Below the pieces are notes generated by a model. It was given only the letters and a program-made list of their open reading frames with translations, had not been told where the DNA came from and did not search any database. Positions 24,676 through 33,200 of a stretch of DNA of 64,000 nucleotides are shown piece after piece. Made by a program: the position numbers and the translations under genes. The DNA is from Sciscionella sediminilitoris (lineage in GTDB: Bacteria; Actinomycetota; Actinomycetes; Mycobacteriales; Pseudonocardiaceae): assembly GCF_000737195.2 (NCBI RefSeq), contig NZ_JALM01000043.1, positions 1-64,000 on the forward strand, read 5' to 3'. The stretch's first letter is position 1. Each line of letters begins with the position of its first letter.

Positions 24676-27481
24676 CCGGTCGCGACGCAAGCGCGGGGAA
24701 ACCCGGCTACCCGGCGAGCGGGCTATTCCCTCGTACACGCCATCCATCGCGACCAGGTCCATCGACGGGCATCTGGTGCGCAACGGCCAGGACGTGTACG
24801 CCTGGTACCGGCTCGCCCCGCAGCGCTGGTCGTTCCGCTCGGACTCGCAGCGCCAGGACCTCATCGCGGCCATCGCGGGCCAGTACTCGGAGCTGCAGGG
24901 CCGCTGGATGCACCTGCGGGTCACCACCCGGCCCTACCCGATCCGGATGTGGGCCGAGGCGCACGTGCACAACGCGATCAACCGGCTCCCGGACACCAGC
25001 GGGGCGCTCAGCTTCGACGACTACCTTGTCGGGGAACAGCGCCAGCTGCTCGGCCGCTCCATGGCGGAGAAAGAGGTCTACCTGGGTGTCCAGGTGCAGA
25101 CCCGCAACATGATGGACCGCGCGGTGGAGCGCGCCGCCCCGGTGCTGCGCAAGGTGTTCCCCACGGCGATCGACGCCGAGCTCATGGCACTGGACTCGGA
25201 GGTCGAGCACCTGGACCAGGTGATCGGCTCCGCGGGCCTGGAGGGTTCCCCGGTCACCGCGGACGAGATGTCCTGGCTGATGCACCGCTCCTGCTCGCTC
25301 GGCCTGCCCGCGCCGCGCAGCCTGCCCGCGGTGCCCACCGGTTCCTGGGAACCCGAGGATCTGGCCAGCTTCACCGATGTGGCCGATTTCCACACCGAGC
25401 CCTACTCGCCGACGGTCACCGTGCGCGGGCGCACCGGTTCCAACGCCGGGGTGAGCAGGCACGTCACCGTGCTGACCGTCGGGCTCATGCACGGTCTGCA
25501 GATCCCGGAGATCGACGATCCCTGGGTGCAGCGCTCCGACCGGCTCGCGGCGCCCGTGGAGTGGTCCGCCCGTATCTACGTGCGCAAACCCGAGGACGTC
25601 TCCGGGGAACTGCAGCGCCAGATGAACAAGGTGCGCTCCCAGGTCCGGCACTACACCGACGAGCACGAGCTCGAGCCGCCGCAGTCGCTGGCCCGCCAGG
25701 CCTCCCGGGTGCTCGAGATCGACGACGAGATGACCTCCGGATTCACCGCTCTGGCCACCCGGGTGCGCTCCTGGTGGCGGCTCGCGGTCTCCGGGCAGAA
25801 CGAGCGCGAATCGCTGCGGCTGGCCCAGCAGCTGCTCGAGCTCTACAAGCCGAAGGTGGCCATCGAGCACCCCGAGGCGCAGTACGCGCTGGCCCGCGAG
25901 TTCATCCCGGGCGAGCCGCTGGCGAACTCCGCCTACCTGCGCCGCGGTTCGGTGGTATGGCTGGCCTCCTCGGTGCCCACCGCGACCGCGGAGGTGGGGG
26001 ACCGGCGGGGCATCCTGCTCGGCGAGACCTGCACCGCGACCCGGCGCCCGGTGGCCTGGGACCCGTGGATGGCCCAGGAGATCAGGGACGGTTCCGGGCT
26101 GACCGCCATGGTCGCCGGCCTCGGTGGCGGGAAGTCCTTCCTCGGCGGCGGGATCGTGTACAAGACGCTGCGCGCCGGGGCGCACTGGACGCTGCTGGAT
26201 CCCTCGGGGCCGCTGTCCAAATTGTGCGAGCTGCCCGAGCTGCGTCCCTACGCACGGCCGATCAACCTGCTCAACGCCGATCCTGGGATCCTCAACCCGT
26301 ACCGGGTGGTCGCCGAGCCACAGCTCGAGCACTTCATGGACGAGGAGGACCCGGAACGCGCGTGGCGGCGGGAGAAGGCGCTGACCGCGGCGACCAGGCG
26401 ACGGCTCGTGCTGGACGTGCTCTCCGGACTGCTGCCCTATGAGCTCGCCCGGCAGCCGCAGACCAGGATCGTGCTGCTGCGCGCGGTGCGCACGGTCGGC
26501 GGCCGCGCGGACGCCTCACCGCAGGAGGTCTTCGACGCGCTGCGCCGGGACGCGTCCGAGCACCACGAGCACGCGGTCGTGGTCGCGGACTTCCTCGACG
26601 AGATGCGCGAGCGGATGTCGCTGCTCATCCCGGACCGGGACGCCGATCCGTACTCGGAGAGCCGCGACGACCGGCTCACCGTGCTGACCATGGCCGGGAT
26701 GACCCTGCCCAAGGACGGCACCGGCCGCGAGCACTGGACCGACGCGGAGGCGCTCTCGGTCGAGCTGCTCAACCTCGCCGCCTGGCTCACCCAGCGCTCC
26801 ATCTACGACCAGCCCAAGGATCTGCGCAAGGGGGTGTGGATCGACGAGGCGTTCTTCCTCTCCGAGGTCCCGACCGGGCGAGTGCTGATGAACCGGTTCG
26901 CCCGTGACTCCCGTAAGTGGAACGTGCGTGTGCTGCTGTCCAGTCAGGTCCCCGACGACTTCCTGAAGATGCAGGGCTTCGTCTCGCTGCTGGACTCGGT
27001 GTTCGTGGGGCGCCTCGACGACGAGAGCGCCCAGTCCGACGCGCTGCGGCTGCTGAAGGTCCCGGTCGGCGCGGGCTACGAACAGGTCGTCGCCTCGCTC
27101 GGGCGCCGCCCCGGCGGGCAGAACCGCCAGGTCGAGCGGGACTACGCGCCGCGCCAGTTCATCTTCGCCGACGGTGCGGGCGGAGTGGAGCGGATCCGGA
27201 TCGACTTCTCCGGTGAACACCTGGAGCACCTGCGCGGCACCATGGACACCACGCCGGGCACCAAGGAACCGGCGCAGGTCGTCGAGGTGCCGCCGGAAGC
27301 CAGCGTCACCGAGCAGCTGCCCGGTCCCGAGCCACGCAATCTGGACGCCGAGCTCGCCGCCGAACTCGATGTCGGGCTCGAGGACGAGTACCAGTACGAC
27401 GAGGCCTATCCCGCCAACGGGCACAGAACCGCGAGTTCCTCGGCACCCTGGCAGCGAAGTGGCGGTGGGGAGCAGCGATGA
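24668..27481 (+). CDS. VirB4/TraC/ConE-type T4SS ATPase
   Basis: A 937-residue ATPase that should power the T4SS-like apparatus. The N-terminal half (residues 1-460) is the VirB4 N-domain; the motor domain has Walker A VAGLGGGKSF near residue 480, Walker B VWIDEAFFL near residue 725, and a following SSQVPDD arginine-finger-like segment. ATPases of this group are hexameric and work on the cytoplasmic face with VirB3- and VirB6-like partners. GTG 24668 overlaps the upstream gene. A 25-codon bridging frame begins on its stop codon (ATGA at 27478). Confidence 0.9.
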   Translation: MANRSRRKRGETRLPGERAIPSYTPSIATRSIDGHLVRNGQDVYAWYRLAPQRWSFRSDSQRQDLIAAIAGQYSELQGRWMHLRVTTRPYPIRMWAEAHVHNAINRLPDTSGALSFDDYLVGEQRQLLGRSMAEKEVYLGVQVQTRNMMDRAVERAAPVLRKVFPTAIDAELMALDSEVEHLDQVIGSAGLEGSPVTADEMSWLMHRSCSLGLPAPRSLPAVPTGSWEPEDLASFTDVADFHTEPYSPTVTVRGRTGSNAGVSRHVTVLTVGLMHGLQIPEIDDPWVQRSDRLAAPVEWSARIYVRKPEDVSGELQRQMNKVRSQVRHYTDEHELEPPQSLARQASRVLEIDDEMTSGFTALATRVRSWWRLAVSGQNERESLRLAQQLLELYKPKVAIEHPEAQYALAREFIPGEPLANSAYLRRGSVVWLASSVPTATAEVGDRRGILLGETCTATRRPVAWDPWMAQEIRDGSGLTAMVAGLGGGKSFLGGGIVYKTLRAGAHWTLLDPSGPLSKLCELPELRPYARPINLLNADPGILNPYRVVAEPQLEHFMDEEDPERAWRREKALTAATRRRLVLDVLSGLLPYELARQPQTRIVLLRAVRTVGGRADASPQEVFDALRRDASEHHEHAVVVADFLDEMRERMSLLIPDRDADPYSESRDDRLTVLTMAGMTLPKDGTGREHWTDAEALSVELLNLAAWLTQRSIYDQPKDLRKGVWIDEAFFLSEVPTGRVLMNRFARDSRKWNVRVLLSSQVPDDFLKMQGFVSLLDSVFVGRLDDESAQSDALRLLKVPVGAGYEQVVASLGRRPGGQNRQVERDYAPRQFIFADGAGGVERIRIDFSGEHLEHLRGTMDTTPGTKEPAQVVEVPPEASVTEQLPGPEPRNLDAELAAELDVGLEDEYQYDEAYPANGHRTASSSAPWQRSGGGEQR

Positions 27482-27555
27482 GCGAGCTCGCGAGCGAATC
27501 GTCGACCCAGCGCCTGGGCGAAGCACCGAGCTCCCCCAGGGAGCGAAAGCGATGA
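27478..27555 (+). CDS. 25-codon bridging frame made of an intergenic repeat
   Basis: ATG 27478 overlaps the ATPase stop (ATGA) and its own TGA overlaps the ATG of the next gene (ATGA at 27552-27555), so a ribosome could pass from the ATPase through this frame to the channel gene. The DNA has the form of a dispersed repeat (GAGCGAGCTCGCGAGCGAAT) also suggested at 45590-45690 and, more loosely, at 49595-49766. The peptide itself probably has no function. Real translation is unproven. Confidence 0.4.
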   Translation: MSELASESSTQRLGEAPSSPRERKR

Positions 27556-29585
27556 GTCCGGCGCTGATCGTGCTGCTTGTCGCCTGCGCATACGGCGCAT
27601 GGCGGTTCTACCGGCACCGGCGCGAGGCCGGACCGGCACCGCGCCCCGGGCGCCGAACCGGAAGAAAACGCAATCTGCTCGCCGTCGTCGGGATCGTGGC
27701 GGTGCAGCTGGTGCTGCTCACCCCGAGCGCGAGTGCGGCGGGGTGTGGCGAGGCCCCGAACCCCGAGCGCCCCGGCGCGGGCATGGTCGGCGCGATCGAT
27801 CCGCCCGCGCTCGATCACGGTGACCCGATCAAGGGCAACTACGGCAAGTACGGGTACGCGGGCACCCGGTGGAACGTGTACCAGGCCCCGGCGACCCCGT
27901 GCATTCCCGACCCGACCGCGACCATCGACACCTGGGCGGGCAACCAGCTCTTCGACATCGGCAAGAACGTGGTCGGTGCGACGAACTCGCTGCACTACGC
28001 GATGCTCTCGCAGGACTCGATGCTCGCCCCGCTGGACAACGCCGTGGAGAACGGGGCGAAGACGTTCTTCAACAACGTCTACGTGCAGTGGTTCGGGGTC
28101 GCCGCGCTGATCCTCGCGGTGATGCTGTTCCGCTACATCTGGAACGGCGACCTGGCCAATATCGGGCGGCGCGGGATGTGGGCGCTCGCCGGGATGTGGC
28201 TCGCCGCCTCGGTGTTCACCGTGACCGGGGTGTACCAGACGATCGATGCCACGCTGATCAAGACCACCTCGCAGATCCAGGGCGGGTTCATCAGCGGGGA
28301 GGCCTCGAAGGACCAGCGCGACCAGCTGCCGAACTCGCTCTACGACAACGTGGTGTACACGAACTGGCTGCGCGGCGAGTTCGGCGATCCCAACTCGGAC
28401 AACGCGAAGCGCTACGGCCCGCAGCTGCTCGACGACCAGGCCTGGACCAAGACCGATGTGAGCTCGGCCAACGACCAGGCCAAGGTCGAGGCGAAGGCCA
28501 ATGACTACAAGGCGCTTCCGGACAAGCTGGGCACCGACAAGGGCTTCTTCATGGGCACCGACGGGTCCCGCACCGGTTCGGGCTTCCTGGCGATGTTCCA
28601 GGGCTTCGCCTACGCCCTGTTCCAGTTGTTCGCGAAGGCGGCGGTACTGCTCGCCCAGGTGCTGATCCGGATCCTCATCCTCGCCTCACCGCTGATCGGA
28701 CTGGTCGCGATGGTGATGCCGGACCTGTTGCGCAAGGTGGCCCGTGCCGCCGGTGCGGTGCTGCTGCTGGTGCTGGCCTTCTCCGCGATGGCCGGGGCGC
28801 ACGCGCTGCTGCTGCAGCAGATCTTCGACGCCTCGAACAAGCTCTCGCTGATCGCGCAGATGCTGCTGGCCACCCTGATCACCGGGATCTTCCTGCTCAT
28901 CGGGAAACCGGTGCGCCGGATGCGCCAGATGGTGGAGCTCGCGGTCGGCGGGAACGGCCTGGCGACCCCGTTCGGGCGCGGGCTGTTCAACCGGTTCCGC
29001 AGAAGGGGCGGGGAGCATTCGGCGAGCCCGCAGGAGGCGTTCTGGGACAACGTCTCCGGTGCCGGCGAGGGGACCCCGGACATTCCGTTGCTCGGCAGGG
29101 GAATGCGGGGCAGGCGCGGACGTCCCGAGGGCGTGCACGGCGGGGCGACGGGCACCGCGACCGGTGCGGCCGCCGGTGCCGCGGCGGGCATGATGACCGC
29201 GACCGCGACCCGGCTGGACACCGACAAGGCGGCCGAACGCGCCGACGCGCTCGGTGCGCAGGCCCGCAGGGGGATCGGCGCAACCGGTGCCACGGCGGCC
29301 TATCCGGCCTATCGCGGGCCGAGCACGGCGCTGCTCCCGGCTGGCGCGAGCCGGGTGACCGACAGCTTCCCCACGGTGGATTCCGCGTGGGACAACGACG
29401 AATCGCTCGTCGTGCCCTCCTCGGTGGTGACCCCGAGCGGCCAGCCGGTGACGGCTCCGGCGACCCAACCGCGCGCGGCCGATCCCGAGCTCGTCGGTGG
29501 CAAGCAGGTCTACGTGCTCTACCGGCCCTCGCGCGGATTCGAGACCGGCGACGGGCACTCGGCCCGCGGCAATGGAAGGCAGTAA
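27552..29585 (+). CDS. VirB6/TrbL-like polytopic T4SS channel protein
   Basis: A 677-residue membrane protein. Two N-terminal hydrophobic helices (SPALIVLLVACAYGAW and LLAVVGIVAVQLVLL) precede an outward region with Cys residues; a cluster of about six helices (residues 180-470, including LIRILILASPLIGLVAMVMP) forms the channel-like core; the C-terminal 200 residues are hydrophilic and probably disordered. This layout matches TrbL/VirB6 family proteins, the inner-membrane channel of conjugation systems. Gene order (after the VirB4 ATPase) supports this. Confidence 0.82.
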   Translation: MSPALIVLLVACAYGAWRFYRHRREAGPAPRPGRRTGRKRNLLAVVGIVAVQLVLLTPSASAAGCGEAPNPERPGAGMVGAIDPPALDHGDPIKGNYGKYGYAGTRWNVYQAPATPCIPDPTATIDTWAGNQLFDIGKNVVGATNSLHYAMLSQDSMLAPLDNAVENGAKTFFNNVYVQWFGVAALILAVMLFRYIWNGDLANIGRRGMWALAGMWLAASVFTVTGVYQTIDATLIKTTSQIQGGFISGEASKDQRDQLPNSLYDNVVYTNWLRGEFGDPNSDNAKRYGPQLLDDQAWTKTDVSSANDQAKVEAKANDYKALPDKLGTDKGFFMGTDGSRTGSGFLAMFQGFAYALFQLFAKAAVLLAQVLIRILILASPLIGLVAMVMPDLLRKVARAAGAVLLLVLAFSAMAGAHALLLQQIFDASNKLSLIAQMLLATLITGIFLLIGKPVRRMRQMVELAVGGNGLATPFGRGLFNRFRRRGGEHSASPQEAFWDNVSGAGEGTPDIPLLGRGMRGRRGRPEGVHGGATGTATGAAAGAAAGMMTATATRLDTDKAAERADALGAQARRGIGATGATAAYPAYRGPSTALLPAGASRVTDSFPTVDSAWDNDESLVVPSSVVTPSGQPVTAPATQPRAADPELVGGKQVYVLYRPSRGFETGDGHSARGNGRQ

Positions 29586-29594
29586 GGAGTAGCG

Positions 29595-30185
29595 GTGCCG
29601 ATCAGGACCAACCGCGGGCGCGCCGCGGTCTATCGCAAGGTGTGGGGCTGGCCGCTTCGTTCCCCGGCCCACCTTGTCGGCGCCGTGCTCATCGTGGCCG
29701 TCGTCGCGGTCGCGATCGGCATCAGCATCGCCCGCGCGGGCGGCAACGACACGGGCCGGAAACCGGAGCAGCAGCAGGGACCGGTCGCCGCGCCGAGTGT
29801 TCAGGTCAGCCAGCCGAGCATGGATGTGTCCGCGCTGCCGGACCGGATCACCGAGACCTCGCCGCCCGCATCGGCCCCGCCCGATCCGCACGCGATCGCG
29901 GTCGCCGAGCAGTGGGCCAAGGCCTGGGTGAACCATCCGCAGGGGGTCACCAGCCAGCAGTGGCTCGCCGGGCTCAAGCCGTTCACCACGCCCGAGTACC
30001 TGTCCCAGATGCAGTCCATCGATCCGGCAAACGTGCCCGCGAGCAAGGTCACCGGTCCCGGTAAGGCCGCACAGTCCTACGCGGCCTCGGTGAACGTGAC
30101 CGTGCCGACCGATGGCGGGGAACTGCGCATCACCGTGATCAAGGCCCCGCAGGGCTGGCTGGTCGCCGACTACGACAAGGGGTGA
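29595..30185 (+). CDS. VirB8/TcpC-like membrane-anchored protein
   Basis: A 196-residue protein with a basic cytoplasmic N-terminus, one membrane helix (LVGAVLIVAVVAVAIGISIA, about residues 28-47), a Pro/Gln linker and an outward domain (residues 95-196) beginning HAIAVAEQWAKAWVNH, which looks like an NTF2-type fold. Single helix plus NTF2-like domain is the VirB8/TcpC architecture that nucleates Gram-positive T4SS. Assignment is from architecture and gene order. It lies 9 nt after the channel gene. Confidence 0.75.
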   Translation: MPIRTNRGRAAVYRKVWGWPLRSPAHLVGAVLIVAVVAVAIGISIARAGGNDTGRKPEQQQGPVAAPSVQVSQPSMDVSALPDRITETSPPASAPPDPHAIAVAEQWAKAWVNHPQGVTSQQWLAGLKPFTTPEYLSQMQSIDPANVPASKVTGPGKAAQSYAASVNVTVPTDGGELRITVIKAPQGWLVADYDKG

Positions 30186-30192
30186 GCGGCCG

Positions 30193-31194
30193 GTGCGAAT
30201 CCTCTTGATCGCGTTCGTGCTCGTCGCCGCCCTCACGGCGGTCGTGGTCGCGACCGGCACCGTGGGCCAGGTCGTCACCGGGGCCAGCGGGGCGGGCGCG
30301 GCCTCGACGGAATACAGCATGTCCGCCTGCGATGCCTCGCTCGGCCCGTTCAACGGCAAGGGCGACGGGTCCGCGCAGGCCGCCCAGCTCAACCCCGAGC
30401 AGCGGGGCAACGTGGCGATGATGATCAGCATCGGCAAGCAGCGCAAGCTTCCGCCGCTGGCCTGGCAGGTGGCGATCCAGGCGGGGATGACCGAGTCCGG
30501 GCTGCGCAGCCTCGGGTACGGGGACCGGGACTCGCAGGGACTGTTCCAGATGCGGCCCTCGATGGGCTGGGGCACCCCGGAACAGGTCACCGATCCCGCC
30601 TACGCGATCAACAAGTTCTACAACGTGCTCACCGGGTTGCCGAACTGGAAGAACCAGCGTCCCGGTGCCTCCGCTCAGGACGTGGAACGTTCCGCCTTCC
30701 CGGATCGGTACAACCGCTGGGAGGCCATGGGTGCCGCGCTGGTCAAGAACGTCGGCCAGGTCGCCGATCCGACCGGTTGCGGGCAGTCCTTCGGGGACAA
30801 GCTCCCGCCGCCGACCGCGCTCGCCGGACGGGCCATCCAGTTCGCGCTCGGCCAGCAGGGCAAACCGTACGTGTGGGGCGCCACCGGAACCGATTCCTTC
30901 GACTGCTCCTCGCTGATGATGGAAGCGTTCAAGGATGCGGGGGTCCGGCTGCCGCGCACCTCGCGTGAGCAGTACAAGGCCGGTGCCATGCTCCCGGTAC
31001 GCGATGCGAAGCCGGGCGACCTGCTGTTCTGGGCATACGATAAAACCAACCCCGCGACGATCCACCACGTTGCGCTCTACCTCGGCAACAACAAGATCGT
31101 CGAGGCCCCGGATGTCGGGTTGACCGTGCGTACCCGCGACGTCAACTGGAACTCCTCCGAACTCGTCCCCCAAGCCGTCCGTCCCGGAGCATGA
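30193..31194 (+). CDS. VirB1-like bifunctional cell-wall hydrolase (transglycosylase-like + NlpC/P60)
   Basis: A 333-residue exported enzyme. A signal/anchor helix (LLIAFVLVAALTAVVVATG) is followed by a lysozyme-like segment (QAGMTESGLRSLGY then SQGLFQMRPSMGWG, about residues 95-125) and an NlpC/P60 peptidase domain (residues 210-330) with the catalytic Cys in DSFDCSSLM and His in TIHHVALYLG. Such two-domain enzymes (PcsB/TcpG/VirB1-like) open peptidoglycan for T4SS assembly. GTG 30193 lies 7 nt after the upstream gene. Both domains look intact. Confidence 0.9.
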   Translation: MRILLIAFVLVAALTAVVVATGTVGQVVTGASGAGAASTEYSMSACDASLGPFNGKGDGSAQAAQLNPEQRGNVAMMISIGKQRKLPPLAWQVAIQAGMTESGLRSLGYGDRDSQGLFQMRPSMGWGTPEQVTDPAYAINKFYNVLTGLPNWKNQRPGASAQDVERSAFPDRYNRWEAMGAALVKNVGQVADPTGCGQSFGDKLPPPTALAGRAIQFALGQQGKPYVWGATGTDSFDCSSLMMEAFKDAGVRLPRTSREQYKAGAMLPVRDAKPGDLLFWAYDKTNPATIHHVALYLGNNKIVEAPDVGLTVRTRDVNWNSSELVPQAVRPGA

Positions 31195-31219
31195 GCAGCA
31201 CCCGCTGGAAGGAGCAGCA

Positions 31220-31717
31220 TTGTTCGGTCCCAACCAACTCCCGCGCCACGATGGGCCGCCCGCGTCGAGCAAACCGTTCGCCGATTACCTCGACGCCCGT
31301 GACCTGCCCGGTGTGGACAAGGCGGGTTACGCGGTCATCCCCCGAACGCTTGCCGAGTCGATGCCGTTGCCCTGGCAACAGCAGATGACCGCGCTGCTCG
31401 CCGATTTCCACTCCGCGTTCGGGCATCTGCAGTGGCCCGTGTACAAGGTCGTGCCCTCCCGTACCGAGCGGCTGGTCGACCTCGACGAGGAACAGCTCGC
31501 CGAGGTCGGCATGATCGTCGAACTCGATCCGGACGGGGAACTCGTCTACCGCGACCGCGGCGGCAGGCGGATCCAGGACCCGGAGAACACCACGGTTCTC
31601 GTGTCCTGCCTCGATCCGATCCCGAACCAGAACCGGGTTCCCCGGCCGAGCGAGCCGCCGATGCCGCCGCAGCCGCGCGGACAGGACAACAGGGGATGGC
31701 GCGGCCCGCGGCAGTGA
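31220..31717 (+). CDS. Uncharacterised hydrophilic protein, last gene of the T4SS-like cluster
   Basis: A 165-residue protein without membrane helices or a recognised domain. The mid-region (LPWQQQMTALLADFHSAFGH) is helical, the C-terminus Pro/Arg-rich. TTG 31220 is supported by GGAAGGAG 5 nt upstream. Close spacing to the hydrolase gene (25 nt) suggests it belongs to the cluster, perhaps a cytoplasmic accessory factor; its function is unknown to me. Confidence 0.75.
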   Translation: MFGPNQLPRHDGPPASSKPFADYLDARDLPGVDKAGYAVIPRTLAESMPLPWQQQMTALLADFHSAFGHLQWPVYKVVPSRTERLVDLDEEQLAEVGMIVELDPDGELVYRDRGGRRIQDPENTTVLVSCLDPIPNQNRVPRPSEPPMPPQPRGQDNRGWRGPRQ

Positions 31718-32430
31718 GCTCGTTCGAGTCGGTCTCCACCTGGAGCCAGCCGGAGCCCGCACCGGCCTCGGTGCGGCGGTCCCGGCTGGTCGCCGAGCTG
31801 GCCGGGCGGATCGTGGCGAGTTCGCCCGGCAGGCTGCGGGTGGTGATCGACGGGCGCACCGCGGCGGGCAAGACCAGTTTCGGGCACGAACTCGCTTCCG
31901 CGGTGCGCCTGCTCGGCAGGCCGACCCTGCGGGCCAGCCTCGACGACTTCAAGAACCCGTGGCCGGAGGCGTTCCGGCTGGGCTACGACCGCACGAGCGG
32001 GCCGGGCTTCTACCGCAACGCGTGGGATTTCACCGCGGCCCGGGAACTCCTGCTCACTCCGGCCGGTCCGGGCGGCAGCGGTGCGGTGGTGCTCTGTGCC
32101 CGCGATCCGCATACCGGCACGGACCACAGCTCGGTCGTGGTGCGGGCGCCGGAGGACGCCGTGCTCGTGGTGGACGGGGTGTTCGCTTTCCGTCCCGAGT
32201 ACGACGAGTTCTGGGATCACCGCATCTGGCTCGAGGTCGGTGCGGAGATCGCGATCCAGCGCGGTATCGCCAGGGACACCGGGCTTGAGGGCCTCGAGGA
32301 GGCAACCCGGCTGCACCGGGACCGGTACCTGCCCGCCGAGGAGATCTACCTCGCCGAGATCCGGCCCGCCGAACGCGCCGATTTCGTCATCGACAACACC
32401 GATTTCGCGAACCCGGTGCGGTGGCGATGA
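31696..32430 (+). CDS. Uridine kinase-like P-loop protein
   Basis: A 244-residue P-loop kinase with Walker A DGRTAAGKTSF near residue 55, the substrate-loop RASLDDFKNPW and a later VLVVDGVFAF (Walker B-like). This is the pattern of the actinobacterial uridine/cytidine kinase-like family; phosphoryl acceptor not certain. ATG 31696 overlaps the upstream gene by 22 nt; GTG 31714 (GTGA overlap) is an alternative start. Its stop overlaps the next start (ATGA). Confidence 0.85.
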   Translation: MARPAAVSSFESVSTWSQPEPAPASVRRSRLVAELAGRIVASSPGRLRVVIDGRTAAGKTSFGHELASAVRLLGRPTLRASLDDFKNPWPEAFRLGYDRTSGPGFYRNAWDFTAARELLLTPAGPGGSGAVVLCARDPHTGTDHSSVVVRAPEDAVLVVDGVFAFRPEYDEFWDHRIWLEVGAEIAIQRGIARDTGLEGLEEATRLHRDRYLPAEEIYLAEIRPAERADFVIDNTDFANPVRWR

Positions 32431-33200
32431 GCAGGCGAGCCCGGATCGACGACCTCGGCGCCGCGGTGCTGTTGCCGGGCAGCCCGGCCCGCGTGGTCTC
32501 ACTCGTTCCCTCGCTCACCGAGGCGGTCGAGGTGAGCCTGCCCGGCCTGCTCGCCGGGGCGACCGATTACTGCACCCACCCGGAGGGACTGGCGGTACCC
32601 CGGGTCGGCGGTTCGAAGTACCCGGTGCTGGACCGGGTACTGGAACTCGAACCCGATCTGGTGCTCGCGAACGCCGAGGAGAACCGCCCGCAGGAGGTGC
32701 GCGCCCTGCGGGACAACGGGATCCCGGTCTGGGTGACCGAGGCCGCCGGAACCGTCCCGGCCGCGCTCGCCTCGCTGCGCCGGATGTTCACCGAGGCCTT
32801 CGCGGCACCCGTGCCGGACTGGCTGGAGCGCGCCGAGCAGGTGTGGGAACACGGTGACCCGGTCCGGGCCAGGGCGGTGATCCCGGTGTGGCGGCGCCCC
32901 TGGGTGGTGCTCGGCAGTGCCACCTTCGCCGGGGATGTGTTGCTGCGCCTGGGAATCGCGAATGTCTACGCCCGTGCCGAACAACGCTATCCGCGGCCGG
33001 GGCTCGAGGAACTGCGGGCCTCGGGTGCCGAACTGGTGGTGCTCCCGGACGAGCCGTACGCCTTCACCGCGGAGGACGGGCCGGAGTGCTTTCCCGGGCT
33101 GCCCTGTGTCCTGGTGTCCGGGCGCCATCTCACCTGGTGCGGTCCCTCGCTGCTCGAAGCGCACGAACTCTTGCGCGAGCAGCTATCCTCACCGCTATGA
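32427..33200 (+). CDS. Periplasmic-binding-protein-like helical-backbone metal/cobalamin receptor without signal peptide
   Basis: A 257-residue protein of the BtuF/FhuD fold (VVSLVPSLTEAV, then VGGSKYPVLDRVLELEPDLVLAN), normally the extracellular receptor of B12 or iron-chelate ABC importers. No signal peptide or lipobox is visible, so it may be cytoplasmic, as is common for the actinobacterial cobalamin-binding-like members. It sits in a coupled string (ATGA overlaps at both ends) with kinase and GST-like genes, not with an ABC transporter. Confidence 0.82.
   Translation: MSRRARIDDLGAAVLLPGSPARVVSLVPSLTEAVEVSLPGLLAGATDYCTHPEGLAVPRVGGSKYPVLDRVLELEPDLVLANAEENRPQEVRALRDNGIPVWVTEAAGTVPAALASLRRMFTEAFAAPVPDWLERAEQVWEHGDPVRARAVIPVWRRPWVVLGSATFAGDVLLRLGIANVYARAEQRYPRPGLEELRASGAELVVLPDEPYAFTAEDGPECFPGLPCVLVSGRHLTWCGPSLLEAHELLREQLSSPL

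Noticed and set aside
23963-31717. Integrative conjugative element with ends in the window
   Set aside because: No integrase, tRNA-linked att repeat or relaxase is visible, and composition does not differ from the surroundings.
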